The notes: a model not told the origin generated them from the letters alone. Counted from the first letter of the stretch, positions 41,047 through 49,806 are shown. The stretch is 64,000 bases of DNA from Roseimicrobium gellanilyticum (GCF_003315205.1 NZ_QNRR01000001.1:1116001-1180000); one strand, 5' to 3'. Translations and numbers: made by a program.

Positions 41047-43242
41047 TCAGCTGTGGTCGGCACCCGACGCTTTCCCCGCGAGATGTGCTGCGTGGTCTTC
41101 GATGGCTCGCTTCTTATGGCATGCGAAGAGCTGCACGTGGTCGCAGACTTCCTTGCCCCAATGGACCTTGAACACGCCAAGGCTCTCGACGGATTCAAAC
41201 TCTGCGCGCAATCGCTTCGGAGCCCTGCGCTCGTTCGATGAGTGCATGACAAAGAGCGCATTCTCTCCCGTGAGATGTTCGTAGGACGGCCAGAACCAGT
41301 ACTGGTTCTGCGGGCGCTCTGAGCTCTGCACATAGACCAACTGCCCATCCGGCAGCATATGGCGGGCTTCAGGCAGGTAGAAGTTCAGCAGGCTGGCGCG
41401 GCCGTAGTGGTCGGCAATGATGAAGACTGGAGCGCCATCCTTCTCCAGCCTGGCCCGCTGGTCCTCCACGAGGTGAGCGAGATCCGAGCCGCCTCGTACA
41501 CGCACGAGTGGGTCATTTTTGGCATTGAGCGTCACTCCAAAGGCCTTGTGCAGAAGGTGCGTCTCATGAAGGATGGCCACCACGGGCAGGCCGAGGACAA
41601 CGCCTGCTGCCAGCCAGCGTTGCGCCACCTTTGGATTGCCCAGCGAACGGTGATGCCACCACAGGATGGCCAGCAGGAACAGCGCAGGCGCGGCGGGTGC
41701 AATCCAGTTTGGCTGGGCCTTGGCCCGGCATGCCAGGAAAAGGTAGAAGACGAAGACAGGGACGCTGGCGCAGAAGAGGAACTTCCACAGCGCAGGCTTG
41801 TCCTTGAGCCGGATGAATCCCCACAAGGCGGCGAGGACGGAGAGGAAGAACACGGGATTGAGCAACACGGTCACTGCGCCTGCAAACTCCGTGAGGCTTG
41901 CCGGGTTGAACGACGCGGGACGGTCAAGCCCACCGCGCTCCTGCAGATGCGTCAGGGTGATCCACCCGTGCGCCGAGTTCCAGATGAGGACAGGCACGAC
42001 TCCCAGCGCCATGAGGCACAGGGCGAGCCAGGGACCGGGCCGCTTGAGTTGTGTGCGATACGATGGTGTCCACACGAGGAAGAGGCAGAAACCCACCCAC
42101 AGAAAGGGTGAGAAGAACTTGCTCAGGAACCCCAGTGCCATGCCGCTTCCGGCCATGACCCACCATGCAGTGCTGTCCTCCTCCATCGCCATCCACATGG
42201 CGAGGATGGACGTGGTGTAGAAGAAGACTGTGGGTGCATCGACGGTGAGCAGCGTGGCGCCCACTGCGAACAGGGGAGTGGCAGCGAATACCATCGTGGC
42301 CCAGAAGGCCGTGCGTTCGTCCGTCCGCTTGCGCAGGAAGAGCCACACCACCACGCCGAAGATGAACGCGAACACCGGAGAGAAGAAGCGCACGCCAAAG
42401 GCCGTGCTGCCCCAGAGATGGGTGCCCAGCCACTGCACCCATGCGATCAAGGGTGGCTTGCTGTAGTAGGCCCAGTCCAGGCGCTGGCTCCACATCCACT
42501 GGTAGGCTTCATCTTCGCTCAGTTCGATGATGCCGCTGGCGATGTAGGCAAGCCGTCCGGCGAGCAGTGACAGGAGCAACAGGAAGGTCGCATTCCGCCA
42601 CGTGATGGCGGAGGCGCGTCTGGGTTCCGCGAGTACGATGGGCTCTTTGTGCTTCAACAGTGAAGGAGAGTGTGCCCACCATGCAGGGAATGCAATGGGT
42701 CCCAGCGCTCTCCACATGCCCAGAGCCATCCCCGTGACTACGGCTCCGATTGCGCCACCCGTGAGCCAGCCCACCACGACATCCGAGGGATAGTGCACGC
42801 CGAGGTACACTCGGGATACGCCTACAAGGAAGGCCAGCGGCACCATGAACATCCACGAGCGCCTCCAGAAGAGCCATGCCACCATCGCCAGCGCGCCCCA
42901 GTTCATGGAGTGGCAGGAAGGCATCGAGTGCATGCCGCTGCCATTGCCATGAACGATGCGCACATCGGCAAGGACCATCGCCGGTCGCGGCCTGGCGAAG
43001 TACTCCTTCATGGGTTCGCACACCAGACTGCTCGCGGCGAGGACGGCTGCCGCCGCGACCAGAACGAGGGCGAGCCCCCGCGCTCCTCCCTGGCGCACGA
43101 TGCAGACGCTGAGCACGAGCAGCAGTGGGAAGAATGCGGCATTGCCACTCATGAAGGTCATCACCGCATCCAGGAAGCCATTGGCCGCTGTGTGATTGAT
43201 GAGGTGGAAAATAACCGCGTCGAGATTCGTCAGGGCAGACAT
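41047..43242 (-). CDS. PAP2 phosphatase - GT39 glycosyltransferase fusion
   Basis: A 731-aa polytopic protein that fuses two lipid-carrier enzymes. Residues 1-180 form a PAP2 phosphatase with all three motifs: KEYFARPRP (79-87), PSCH (108-111) and SRVYLGVHYPSD (153-163), as in undecaprenyl-diphosphate phosphatases such as PgpB/BacA-like PAP2 enzymes. From about 220 on it is a GT39/ArnT-like glycosyltransferase: SEDEAYQWMW (242-251), then YYSKPPLIAWVQWLG and about ten helices. GT39 enzymes use polyprenyl-phosphate sugars at the periplasmic face, for example to modify lipid A. The fusion would regenerate carrier phosphate next to the transferase. A possible regulator box lies 74-90 bases upstream, and an OmpR-type two-component system is encoded just upstream. 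Confidence 0.9.
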   Translation of the reverse strand: MSALTNLDAVIFHLINHTAANGFLDAVMTFMSGNAAFFPLLLVLSVCIVRQGGARGLALVLVAAAAVLAASSLVCEPMKEYFARPRPAMVLADVRIVHGNGSGMHSMPSCHSMNWGALAMVAWLFWRRSWMFMVPLAFLVGVSRVYLGVHYPSDVVVGWLTGGAIGAVVTGMALGMWRALGPIAFPAWWAHSPSLLKHKEPIVLAEPRRASAITWRNATFLLLLSLLAGRLAYIASGIIELSEDEAYQWMWSQRLDWAYYSKPPLIAWVQWLGTHLWGSTAFGVRFFSPVFAFIFGVVVWLFLRKRTDERTAFWATMVFAATPLFAVGATLLTVDAPTVFFYTTSILAMWMAMEEDSTAWWVMAGSGMALGFLSKFFSPFLWVGFCLFLVWTPSYRTQLKRPGPWLALCLMALGVVPVLIWNSAHGWITLTHLQERGGLDRPASFNPASLTEFAGAVTVLLNPVFFLSVLAALWGFIRLKDKPALWKFLFCASVPVFVFYLFLACRAKAQPNWIAPAAPALFLLAILWWHHRSLGNPKVAQRWLAAGVVLGLPVVAILHETHLLHKAFGVTLNAKNDPLVRVRGGSDLAHLVEDQRARLEKDGAPVFIIADHYGRASLLNFYLPEARHMLPDGQLVYVQSSERPQNQYWFWPSYEHLTGENALFVMHSSNERRAPKRLRAEFESVESLGVFKVHWGKEVCDHVQLFACHKKRAIEDHAAHLAGKASGADHS

Positions 43243-43315
43243 GGCTCAGGGCTGGGGATGCGGACGGATACATCTCGCAATCGCCAGTCACGCTACCGGG
43301 GTCATTTAACTGAAA

Positions 43316-43332
43316 GGTGACCTCAGGGTAAC
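43316..43332 (-). promoter_or_regulatory. Candidate response-regulator box upstream of the PAP2-GT39 gene
   Basis: Reading leftward: GTTACC-CTGAG-GTCACC, two near-identical hexamers with 11-bp period, centred about 82 bases before the PAP2-GT39 ATG and 80 bases after the histidine kinase stop. This is the half-site spacing of OmpR/PmrA-class regulators, and the adjacent two-component system is the obvious candidate. Similar repeats are not seen in front of the regulator gene itself. Confidence 0.45.
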
Positions 43333-43412
43333 AAAGCTGTCATGGGCGGGGACGGATTTTTGGAGAACGAGCAGCCTGCATGCAAGCTCGCCCACCAGCG
43401 AAGCGAATGCTT

Positions 43413-44867
43413 CTACGCCTCCACCCGCAGCGCCCTCGGCACAGTGAGGCGCATCGTGGTGCCCTTGCCTGGCGTGCTGCTGGCGGTCACGAGGCCGCCG
43501 TGCAACTGTGCGATGGTCTTCACGAGAGGGAGGCCGAGGCCCACGCCTTTCTCCCCATCGTCTGCCGTGCGCGCGGCATCCACCCGGTAGAACCGGTCAA
43601 ACAAGCGCGGCAGATGCTCCGGCGCGATGCCTACTCCGGTGTCGGAGACTTCGATGCTGCAAGTGTCAGCAGACTCCTCCACGGTGATGCTTACCCGGCC
43701 ACCCGCTGCGGTGTGGCGCAACGCATTGGAGACCAGATTGGAAATGGCCAGCCTCAGCAGCGTGGCATCGCCGTAAGCGGTACCGTTGCCAATGACCTCG
43801 GTCGTGATGCCGCGATCTTCCGCCAGTGCGGAGAAGAAATCCAGCACCTCAGTGCCGAGGGTGACCATGTTGATGTCCGACTTGGTGAGTACGGTCTCGG
43901 CATTGTCCGCACGGGCGATGAAGAGCAGGCTGTCCACCATGCTCTTGAGCCGCTCATACTGTTCAAGGTTTGCCGTGAGCGCCTGGCGGTATTCCTCGCT
44001 GTCCCGGTCGTGGGACAGCATGAGGCTGGTGGAAATCATGAGGCTGTTCAGCGGGGTGCGGAACTCGTGAGCGGCATCGGCGGAGAAGCGGGAGAGCCGC
44101 ATGAAGGAGTCACGCAGGCGCTCCAGCATGAGGTCAAATTCGTCTGCGGTCGCTGCCAGTTCCTTGGGCCAGGGATTGTGCCCGAGACGCCCATCCAGAC
44201 CGCTCGCTCCCACGCGCCTCATGGCCGCCGTGATATCCTGCAGCGGACGCAGGCCCTGCCTGGTCAGCACCCATGCCAGCAGACCGGAGAGTGTGGTCCC
44301 AGCCAGCACCACGCCGATGAGCTGATTGCGGAATTCGGCCATCCATCCCTCGATGTGACTCACGTCCAGGGCCACCCTGTAAATGAAAAGCGCATCCGTC
44401 TGCTCACGTCTCACCATGGCAGAGGTGAGCATCATCAGGGGAGAGGTGGGCGACTTCCGGTAGTATCTGGCTTCCTTGATGTCCTCATGCTCCGAAACAG
44501 GCGGTGGGAAGGCGGTGACATCCGGTACGATGTCCGTGAAGCCGGGTGACTGCATCATGACCTGCCCTCTCCGCGTGGATATCTGACCGTACTGTGCCTC
44601 CATGTTGCGATGGCTGTACGAGTTGACGATCATGTCCTTCGTCATCGGAGGTGTGGGACGCTTGGCCAGTTCCTCGCGCAGGCTCTTGATATGCGTATTG
44701 AGAAACTCGGTGTCCTCTTCCGCATAGCTTTCATGCAAGCCGTGATACAGGAAGATGGCGCCTGCGGTGGTGGTGATGAGTGCCACCAGCATGTAGCCTG
44801 CGACAAGGCGCGTGGTCAGGCCAATGGCACGCTTGGGCCGCGATGATGGCGCTGGCGGGTCAGGCAT
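43413..44867 (-). CDS. Sensor histidine kinase (EnvZ/CusS-like)
   Basis: A 484-aa kinase: helix VAGYMLVALITTTAGAIFLY near the N-terminus, a periplasmic domain of about 150 residues, a second helix (LIGVVLAGTTLSGLLAWVL), HAMP, HisKA with FSADAAHEFRTPLNSL (phospho-His), and HATPase with AISNLVSNALRHT, DTGVGIAPEHLPRLFDRFYR and GVGLGLPLVKTIAQLHGG. The frame is open 77 codons upstream, but that part is a shadow of the response-regulator gene. The ATG at 44865-44867 gives an 8-base overlap with the regulator stop. Partner of the regulator at 44860-45540. Neighbouring PAP2-GT39 suggests an envelope or lipid A stress circuit similar in logic to PmrAB. Confidence 0.93.
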   Translation of the reverse strand: MPDPPAPSSRPKRAIGLTTRLVAGYMLVALITTTAGAIFLYHGLHESYAEEDTEFLNTHIKSLREELAKRPTPPMTKDMIVNSYSHRNMEAQYGQISTRRGQVMMQSPGFTDIVPDVTAFPPPVSEHEDIKEARYYRKSPTSPLMMLTSAMVRREQTDALFIYRVALDVSHIEGWMAEFRNQLIGVVLAGTTLSGLLAWVLTRQGLRPLQDITAAMRRVGASGLDGRLGHNPWPKELAATADEFDLMLERLRDSFMRLSRFSADAAHEFRTPLNSLMISTSLMLSHDRDSEEYRQALTANLEQYERLKSMVDSLLFIARADNAETVLTKSDINMVTLGTEVLDFFSALAEDRGITTEVIGNGTAYGDATLLRLAISNLVSNALRHTAAGGRVSITVEESADTCSIEVSDTGVGIAPEHLPRLFDRFYRVDAARTADDGEKGVGLGLPLVKTIAQLHGGLVTASSTPGKGTTMRLTVPRALRVEA

Positions 44868-45540
44868 CTCCACGGTCCTCCAGACTGTATCCCAAGCCGC
44901 GATGCGTGTGGATGAGGCGATTCTTGAAGGGTTCATCCACCTTGCGCCGGAGACGTCCCATGGCCACGTCCACCGCATTGGAGTCGGTGGTGAAATTGAT
45001 GTCCCACACCAGCTCTGCGATGGTGGTGCGGGAGAGGACCTCCCCCATGCGCCTCGCGAGGAGGCTGAGGAGCTGGAACTCCTTTGCCGTGAGATCAATC
45101 AGGTGCCCCTCACGCTTGGCCTTCATGCGTGGCAGGTCCAGTTCCAGGTCGGCCACCTTGATGATTTCCGAGCGGGTGACAGGCGAGCGGCGCAGGAGCG
45201 TTCGGACGCGTGCCAGGAACTCGACCCATGCGAAGGGTTTCACCATGTAGTCATCCGCACCCAGCTCCAGTCCACGCACGCGGTCAGGCACGGCATCCCG
45301 CGCCGTGAGGAAGAGGACGGGGACATTGATTCCCCTGGAGCGCACTCTTTCCAGCACCTGCCAGCCATCCATCTGGGGCAGCATGACATCCAGCACGATT
45401 AGATCGTGCGCGCCGTCCAGGGCCGCATGCAGACCGGCATCCCCATTGTCAGCGGTGTTCACCACGTAGCCGGACTCCCGCAGGCCCTTCGCGAGGGCAT
45501 CGCGACTGCGTCGGTCATCTTCCACAATCAGTATCTTCAT
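44860..45540 (-). CDS. OmpR-family response regulator
   Basis: A 226-aa regulator: receiver with E7-D8-D9, phospho-acceptor Asp51 (VLDVMLPQMDGW) and the Lys of VKPFAW; a winged-helix DNA-binding domain follows (LTAKEFQLLSLLARRMGEVL, then SNAVDVAMGRLRRKVD). All core residues are intact. It is the first gene of the two-gene unit with the kinase (8-base overlap). About 150 bases separate it from the divergent HTH gene at 45694, so the two may share a promoter region. Confidence 0.95.
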   Translation of the reverse strand: MKILIVEDDRRSRDALAKGLRESGYVVNTADNGDAGLHAALDGAHDLIVLDVMLPQMDGWQVLERVRSRGINVPVLFLTARDAVPDRVRGLELGADDYMVKPFAWVEFLARVRTLLRRSPVTRSEIIKVADLELDLPRMKAKREGHLIDLTAKEFQLLSLLARRMGEVLSRTTIAELVWDINFTTDSNAVDVAMGRLRRKVDEPFKNRLIHTHRGLGYSLEDRGDA

Positions 45541-45639
45541 GCGTTCACCGGCAACGCGTCGCGAGCCGGTGGAGGTATCTTGTACGGCATCGAGGCCGTT
45601 GTACCAATGTTTTTATTGGGAGCAGGGTTTCGACGGGAG

Positions 45640-45671
45640 TGTGTTTTTTCGCGTCTGGAGAGTAAAACACT
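45640..45671. promoter_or_regulatory. AGTGTTTT-N16-AAAACACT inverted repeat
   Basis: A perfect 8-bp inverted repeat with a 16-base spacer (arms 45640-45647 and 45664-45671) lies just upstream of the Shine-Dalgarno of the HTH gene at 45694 and in the divergent region with the OmpR-type regulator. It could be an operator, for instance for the HTH protein itself, or an mRNA hairpin. Confidence 0.45.
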
Positions 45672-45693
45672 GGACGCGGGGAGGCTTTGGGTT

Positions 45694-45981
45694 ATGGTGT
45701 ATAGTCACCAAATCAAGGCTGACGATTCCACGATGGCGATGAAGACGATGAAGCACGGTGTGCAGGAAACGCGGGACCTGCTGGATACGACGCAGGCGAT
45801 GTCCCGGCTGGGCATGAGTGAGAATCAGCTCGCCCGCCTGAGGACCTCGCGGCGCATCAGCTATTTCAAGCGTGGAGGCCGCATCCTCTATGCGCCAGAG
45901 GAGGTGGAGCGGGTGCTGCGCGAGTCTGAAGTGCCTGCGCTGAGGCCCGTGGTGGAGGTGAGGGGAAGTGAAAAGGGATAA
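45694..45981 (+). CDS. Small helix-turn-helix protein (excisionase/MerR-like)
   Basis: A 95-aa protein with an HTH_17/excisionase-type domain: LLDTTQAMSRLGMSENQLAR followed by RRISYFKRGGRILYAPEEVE, the typical helix-turn-helix plus wing with the R-I-x-Y/F strand. The start is set by a strong GGGGAGG Shine-Dalgarno at 45678-45684, nine bases before the ATG, which is rare in this window. The frame remains open far upstream, but that overlaps the response-regulator gene. It precedes two replication genes in the same direction, as Xis/AlpA-like proteins do in phage-satellite or plasmid modules. Confidence 0.82.
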   Translation: MVYSHQIKADDSTMAMKTMKHGVQETRDLLDTTQAMSRLGMSENQLARLRTSRRISYFKRGGRILYAPEEVERVLRESEVPALRPVVEVRGSEKG

Positions 45982-46064
45982 GTGAAAAGGGCCGGGAGCT
46001 CATCGGGGCGGAGCTATGTCTGCATGGGTATATCCAGAACTGATAGAACATCCTATTTCATCTT

Positions 46065-47231
46065 ATGGAACCGAAGTGGAAAGTGAAGGAACGGGCGCGG
46101 ATGTACATCGACCGGATGCCGGACTCGGTGCAGGGGGAGGGAGGGAGTGCAGCCCTGTTCAAGGTGGCGGTGGTCCTCATGCGTGGATTCTCGCTGGGCG
46201 AGGCGGATGGCATGGAGCTGCTGGCAGAGTGGAACGAAAAGCATGCCCGCCCCCGCTGGTCGCAGCAGGAGATGCGGCACAAGATTCTGGATGGCGCGAA
46301 GGCGGACCGGCCGGAGGGGTACTTGCTGAACCGGGACCGGGACCGCGAGCAATATCACACCCCATCACACCAAACGGCCGACAGTCCAAGGAGCGGCACT
46401 GGCCCAGTGCCGGTGGCGGGAGCCAAAGGGGCGGAGCCTCAGTCGTATGGCCGTACGCCAGCAGCCAGCCACGCTTCCGAGGGCACCAAGCTGGTGCCGC
46501 TCCCGAGAAAGGAGCGCCCCACGCCCCCATGGCCCGCCATCTCTCCGCTCATGGATGAAGACCGCGACCGCATCGCCATCCTTCGCAAGGTGCCGTGTGC
46601 CGCCGTGGAGCTCGTGAGACGTGCCGGGATGCTGGGGAAGGCGCACTATGAGGGGCACGACTGCTTCATCATGGGTGAGGGGAGATTCGCCCAGGCGCGA
46701 CGCTTCGATGGTGGTCTGCTCCCCGTGCAGGGCGGCAGGCAGCAGAGCAAGGCAAAGAATCTTCCCGGTTCCGAAGGCGCCTTCATCGGCAGGAAATGGG
46801 CCATCGGAAGCACGTGCCCCGTGCTGCTCGTGGAGGGTGTGATTGGGTTGGTGGAAGGCATCGCCTCCATCATGATGGCGCGGGATGCGCTGGACTGGAC
46901 GTGCCTCGCAGCGGTGAGTGCGAGCTCACGCTTTGCGCGGGATGCAGAGCTCTTGCATGCGCTGCAGGGAAGACGCGTGCACATCATCCCAGATGCCGGG
47001 AGCACCGGGTGGGAGTCTGCGGGAGCCTGGCTGCTGGAGCTGGAGCGGGCCGGAGCGCAGGTGCAACTGGAGCCCATACCCCTGCCCGTCGCCTGCAAGG
47101 ACCTCGGAGACGTGGTTTCCATGGTATATCAGCATGCATCACCTGATGATGACATCCATTTCCAGGGCTGCGTGCGTCGTGCACCGGATGATTTGCGCGA
47201 GTATCTCGATGCGATTTTCCTGCTCTCATGA
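46065..47231 (+). CDS. Toprim primase-like protein of a mobile replication module
   Basis: A 388-aa protein. The N-terminal 90 residues (MELLAEWNEKHARPRWSQQE) look like the helical PriCT/primase-associated segment that senses repeat replication origins (AEWNxKxxPPWSxxE is typical of primase C-terminal modules). A Pro/Ser-rich linker follows, then a Toprim-like domain at about 195-370 with VLLVEGVIGLVEGIAS (Glu257) and RRVHIIPDAG (Asp310). The second Toprim acidic position is D-A-G, not D-x-D. Zinc finger and catalytic primase folds are not evident. Between the HTH protein and the P4/D5-type helicase it is most likely the primase part of a plasmid or satellite replication module. Confidence 0.75.
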   Translation: MEPKWKVKERARMYIDRMPDSVQGEGGSAALFKVAVVLMRGFSLGEADGMELLAEWNEKHARPRWSQQEMRHKILDGAKADRPEGYLLNRDRDREQYHTPSHQTADSPRSGTGPVPVAGAKGAEPQSYGRTPAASHASEGTKLVPLPRKERPTPPWPAISPLMDEDRDRIAILRKVPCAAVELVRRAGMLGKAHYEGHDCFIMGEGRFAQARRFDGGLLPVQGGRQQSKAKNLPGSEGAFIGRKWAIGSTCPVLLVEGVIGLVEGIASIMMARDALDWTCLAAVSASSRFARDAELLHALQGRRVHIIPDAGSTGWESAGAWLLELERAGAQVQLEPIPLPVACKDLGDVVSMVYQHASPDDDIHFQGCVRRAPDDLREYLDAIFLLS

Positions 47232-47299
47232 TGTCGTGCTCATCATTAAGAGGCGGAATTTACGCGAATGATCCAGGCGCTGTGACGCGCAGCGTCCCT

Positions 47300-47464
47300 G
47301 GACTGCGTGCAGCCTGCTGCCGCTTTTCTGAAGTGCAGCCTGCTGCACAATCCATCGCGACGAAGTCGCCAAGCTCTCCTGGTGATGCCATGCCACGAGC
47401 GTATGTCACCATCGCCACAGCAGGCTGTGGACTCTGGAAAGCGGCAGCAGGCTGCGCGCAGTCC
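47300..47464. repeat. Hairpin element with 29-bp inverted repeats
   Basis: The arms GGACTGCGTGCAGCCTGCTG... (47300-47328) and their near-perfect complement (47436-47464) differ at about two of 29 positions. Inside are two further palindromes, GTGCAGCCTGCTGCAC (about 47333-47348) and CCACAGCAGGCTGTGG (about 47415-47430), both echoing the arm core CAGCCTGCTG. The element fills most of the 313-base gap between the primase-like and helicase genes. Probably a REP/MITE-like element, or the replication origin of the module. Confidence 0.85.
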
Positions 47465-47544
47465 AAGGCCTTCGGCACGGCTTCCCTATCTTTCTCCTGA
47501 CGTTCACGTGCTACTCCCCACACCCCTTTTCCCATCGCATTCCC

Positions 47545-49122
47545 ATGACGACACCTCCGACACCAGACCCTCTCCCACCGCCCGACCCCAACAATCCCCG
47601 CGACCTGCGCAACACACGCGCCTATCGACGGGGGAAGGAAATGGAGCGCCGCGAACGTGAGCAACAGAAGCTCACCATCACCGAGCCCGTGCCGGTGCCA
47701 GTGCCAGTCACGGAGGAAAACGATGGAGCCGTAAGTGTGGTCGTCGTCAACGCTGCGGATGGCGTGTATAATGACCATCGCAATGCGCTGGAGTTTCTGA
47801 GCCTGCATCATGAAAACGTGCGCTTCTGCTGGTGCAGGAGGCAGTGGGTTGAGTGGGATGGCACCCGCTGGGAGCCGGACATGGGCGCAGGCATGCAGGA
47901 GCGGGCGCGGCATTTCTCCGAGACAATCCTTCAGCAGGCGGCCGAGTGCAGCTACCCCACGGGCAAGGAGCTCATGAAGCGCGGCCGGGAGCTGGGAGAG
48001 CTTGCGGGATTCACCGCTCTGCTGAAGACAGCCCGCTCAGACCCGCGTGTGTCCCTGGACGACATGAGCGTGTGGGATGCGGACCTTTTCCTGCTCGGTG
48101 TGAAGAATGGCGTGGTGAATCTGCGCGACTGCTCCTTCCATCCTGCCGAGCGCGACATGATGATCACGAAGTCTGCCGGCGTTTCCTACGATGCTGCGGC
48201 GACGTGCCCGAAGTGGGAGGCGTTTGTGGAGAGGGTATTGCCCGACCCGGAGGTACGCCACTTCATGCAGGTGAGCGCGGGCTACTGGCTCACCGGCAGT
48301 ACCAAGGCGCAGTGCTTCTGGTTTCTCTACGGTTCCGGCGCGAATGGCAAGACCACCTTCCTGGAGACGCTCTACGCACTCAGCAGCAGCTACAGCCAGA
48401 AGGCGAATGGCATGCTCGCGGAAAAACCCACGGACAACAACACCCTGGGTGAACTCGCGAAACTGCCCGGTGTGCGCCTGTTGGTGGGGCAGGAAGTCAG
48501 CGACAGCATGCGGCTCAATGAATCTCTCGTGAAGGACATCACAGGTGGGGAAACCATCGGTGCCCGGCATCTCTACAAGCCCTTCTTTGAGTTCCGTCCT
48601 TCGTGCAAGCTGGTCATGTTCGGCAATCACCGCCCCACCATCTCCGGGACGGACGGCGGCATCTGGCGTCGCGTGCGCCTGGTGCCCTTCACCACCATCA
48701 TCCCCAAAGAGCAGCAGAACGACAATCTCCCGGAGGAGCTGCTCACGGAGCTCCCCGGCATCCTGAACTGGTGCCTGCGTGGACTGGCCCACTACCACGC
48801 CCATGGCCTGCCCATGCCACCCGCCGTGCAGGAGGCCACGGAGACCTATCGTGAGGATTCGGACGTGCTCGGTGAGTTCCTCCAGGAGGCGACGGTGCGT
48901 GTGCAGGACCTCGACGAGAAGGTGCTGCTGAGTGGGCTGTATGAGAAGTACCAGACGTGGGCTGACGACAGTGGCAGGCGCACCCAGCTCAACAAACAAT
49001 CTCTCCGCAAACGGATGGAGGACCGTGGGTATGTCGTGAAGCACACGAACAAGGGCAAGGCCATTTGCGGACTCCGTTTACGCAGTGAACTGGACCCCTT
49101 CACCCAAGACCCTTTTGAGTGA
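47545..49122 (+). CDS. P4/D5-type phage or plasmid primase-helicase
   Basis: A 525-aa superfamily 3 helicase. A D5_N-like domain (HHENVRFCWCRRQWVEWDGT, about 90-250) is followed by Walker A GSGANGKT at 263-270, Walker B/B' region VRLLVGQEVSDSMRLNESLV, and ELLTELPGILNWCLRGLAHY, the hallmark of P4-alpha/D5 family helicases; sensor segment FMFGNHRPTISGTDGGIWRR is present. A DUF/poxvirus D5-like winged C-domain follows. These enzymes load at origins of phage satellites, plasmids and integrated elements. With the HTH and Toprim-like genes it forms a compact replication module. No integrase, portal or capsid gene is nearby, so the element appears reduced. Confidence 0.9.
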   Translation: MTTPPTPDPLPPPDPNNPRDLRNTRAYRRGKEMERREREQQKLTITEPVPVPVPVTEENDGAVSVVVVNAADGVYNDHRNALEFLSLHHENVRFCWCRRQWVEWDGTRWEPDMGAGMQERARHFSETILQQAAECSYPTGKELMKRGRELGELAGFTALLKTARSDPRVSLDDMSVWDADLFLLGVKNGVVNLRDCSFHPAERDMMITKSAGVSYDAAATCPKWEAFVERVLPDPEVRHFMQVSAGYWLTGSTKAQCFWFLYGSGANGKTTFLETLYALSSSYSQKANGMLAEKPTDNNTLGELAKLPGVRLLVGQEVSDSMRLNESLVKDITGGETIGARHLYKPFFEFRPSCKLVMFGNHRPTISGTDGGIWRRVRLVPFTTIIPKEQQNDNLPEELLTELPGILNWCLRGLAHYHAHGLPMPPAVQEATETYREDSDVLGEFLQEATVRVQDLDEKVLLSGLYEKYQTWADDSGRRTQLNKQSLRKRMEDRGYVVKHTNKGKAICGLRLRSELDPFTQDPFE

Positions 49123-49373
49123 GTGACGGGAGTGATAAATGTGACCGTGGTATAAAAACTTCTCCCGGAGAAATGCTGTAGAAAAAGTTTTTGGAACGGC
49201 GTCAGATTCATCACCGTCGTCACGGGAGAGGTTCCCAACCAGTCCCTGCCCAGTACTTCCGGCCAGAGCATTATCTAAGACTGTAGCCAACGATGCGTTT
49301 AGGAATGGTGCATTTGTCCCGGAGGGACAAACAACAAGCGCCTTTTGCTTGGGTGAGCGGCCATCGTTCAACT
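49123..49373. other. Gap with TTTGTCCC/GGGACAAA hairpin
   Basis: No gene supported. TTTGTCCC-GGA-GGGACAAA (49313-49331) forms an 8-bp stem with a three-base loop, inside a wider weak pairing of CAACGATG (about 49290) with CATCGTT (about 49362). Probably part of a repeat family or a terminator of the helicase gene; no T-run follows. Confidence 0.5.
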
Positions 49374-49670
49374 TATTGAGGCTTGCTCAATAGACTGACG
49401 TTGGGTGGGATGTTCTGCCTTCCTGAAGACCGAAGGTCTGCGATATGCCAGCCCAAGGCAACGCCCTGGGATAAGTGGCAAATGAACAGAGCCCTGAAAG
49501 GGCGAAATATGGGCGCACCTCAGGCGGACGCTCTGTCACGCCCTTTCAGGGCTTGGATGTCTGGGCCGTTTTCCCAGGGCGTTGCCCTGGGCTGGCATAT
49601 CTCAGGCCTTCGGCCTGGAACTGCCTCGCGGATGTGCATTCGAAGTCAGTCTATTGCACAAGGCTCAATA
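49374..49670. repeat. Hairpin repeat element, long copy (297 bp)
   Basis: A nested palindrome. The outer arms TATTGAGGCTTG.. and ..CTCAATA match the 121-bp element at 40733-40853. Inside lie paired segments GATATGCCAGCCCAAGGC and its complement, GGCAACGCCCTGGG with CCCAGGGCGTTGCC, and AGCCCTGAAAGGGCG with CGCCCTTTCAGGGCT. Nearly the whole element could fold into one long stem. It encodes nothing and flanks the replication module on its right, as the short copy does at a distance on the left. The 49671-49806 remainder shows no gene. Confidence 0.9.
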
Positions 49671-49806
49671 AAGCACGCCGCTCCTTGGGGTGGCATCTTC
49701 ATGGGTGGTGGCAAGGCGATGGAGGCCCCGGCCACCGCAACCCACGAACCCATGCGACCTGGTGTGTTGAGTCGGTGAGCGGTGTCCCATGTTCTTGTTC
49801 ATCCTA

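Noticed and set aside
43413-45098. Longer histidine kinase starting at 45098
   Set aside because: The extra 77 residues are a frame shadow of the response-regulator gene; the ATG at 44867 gives a normal short overlap.
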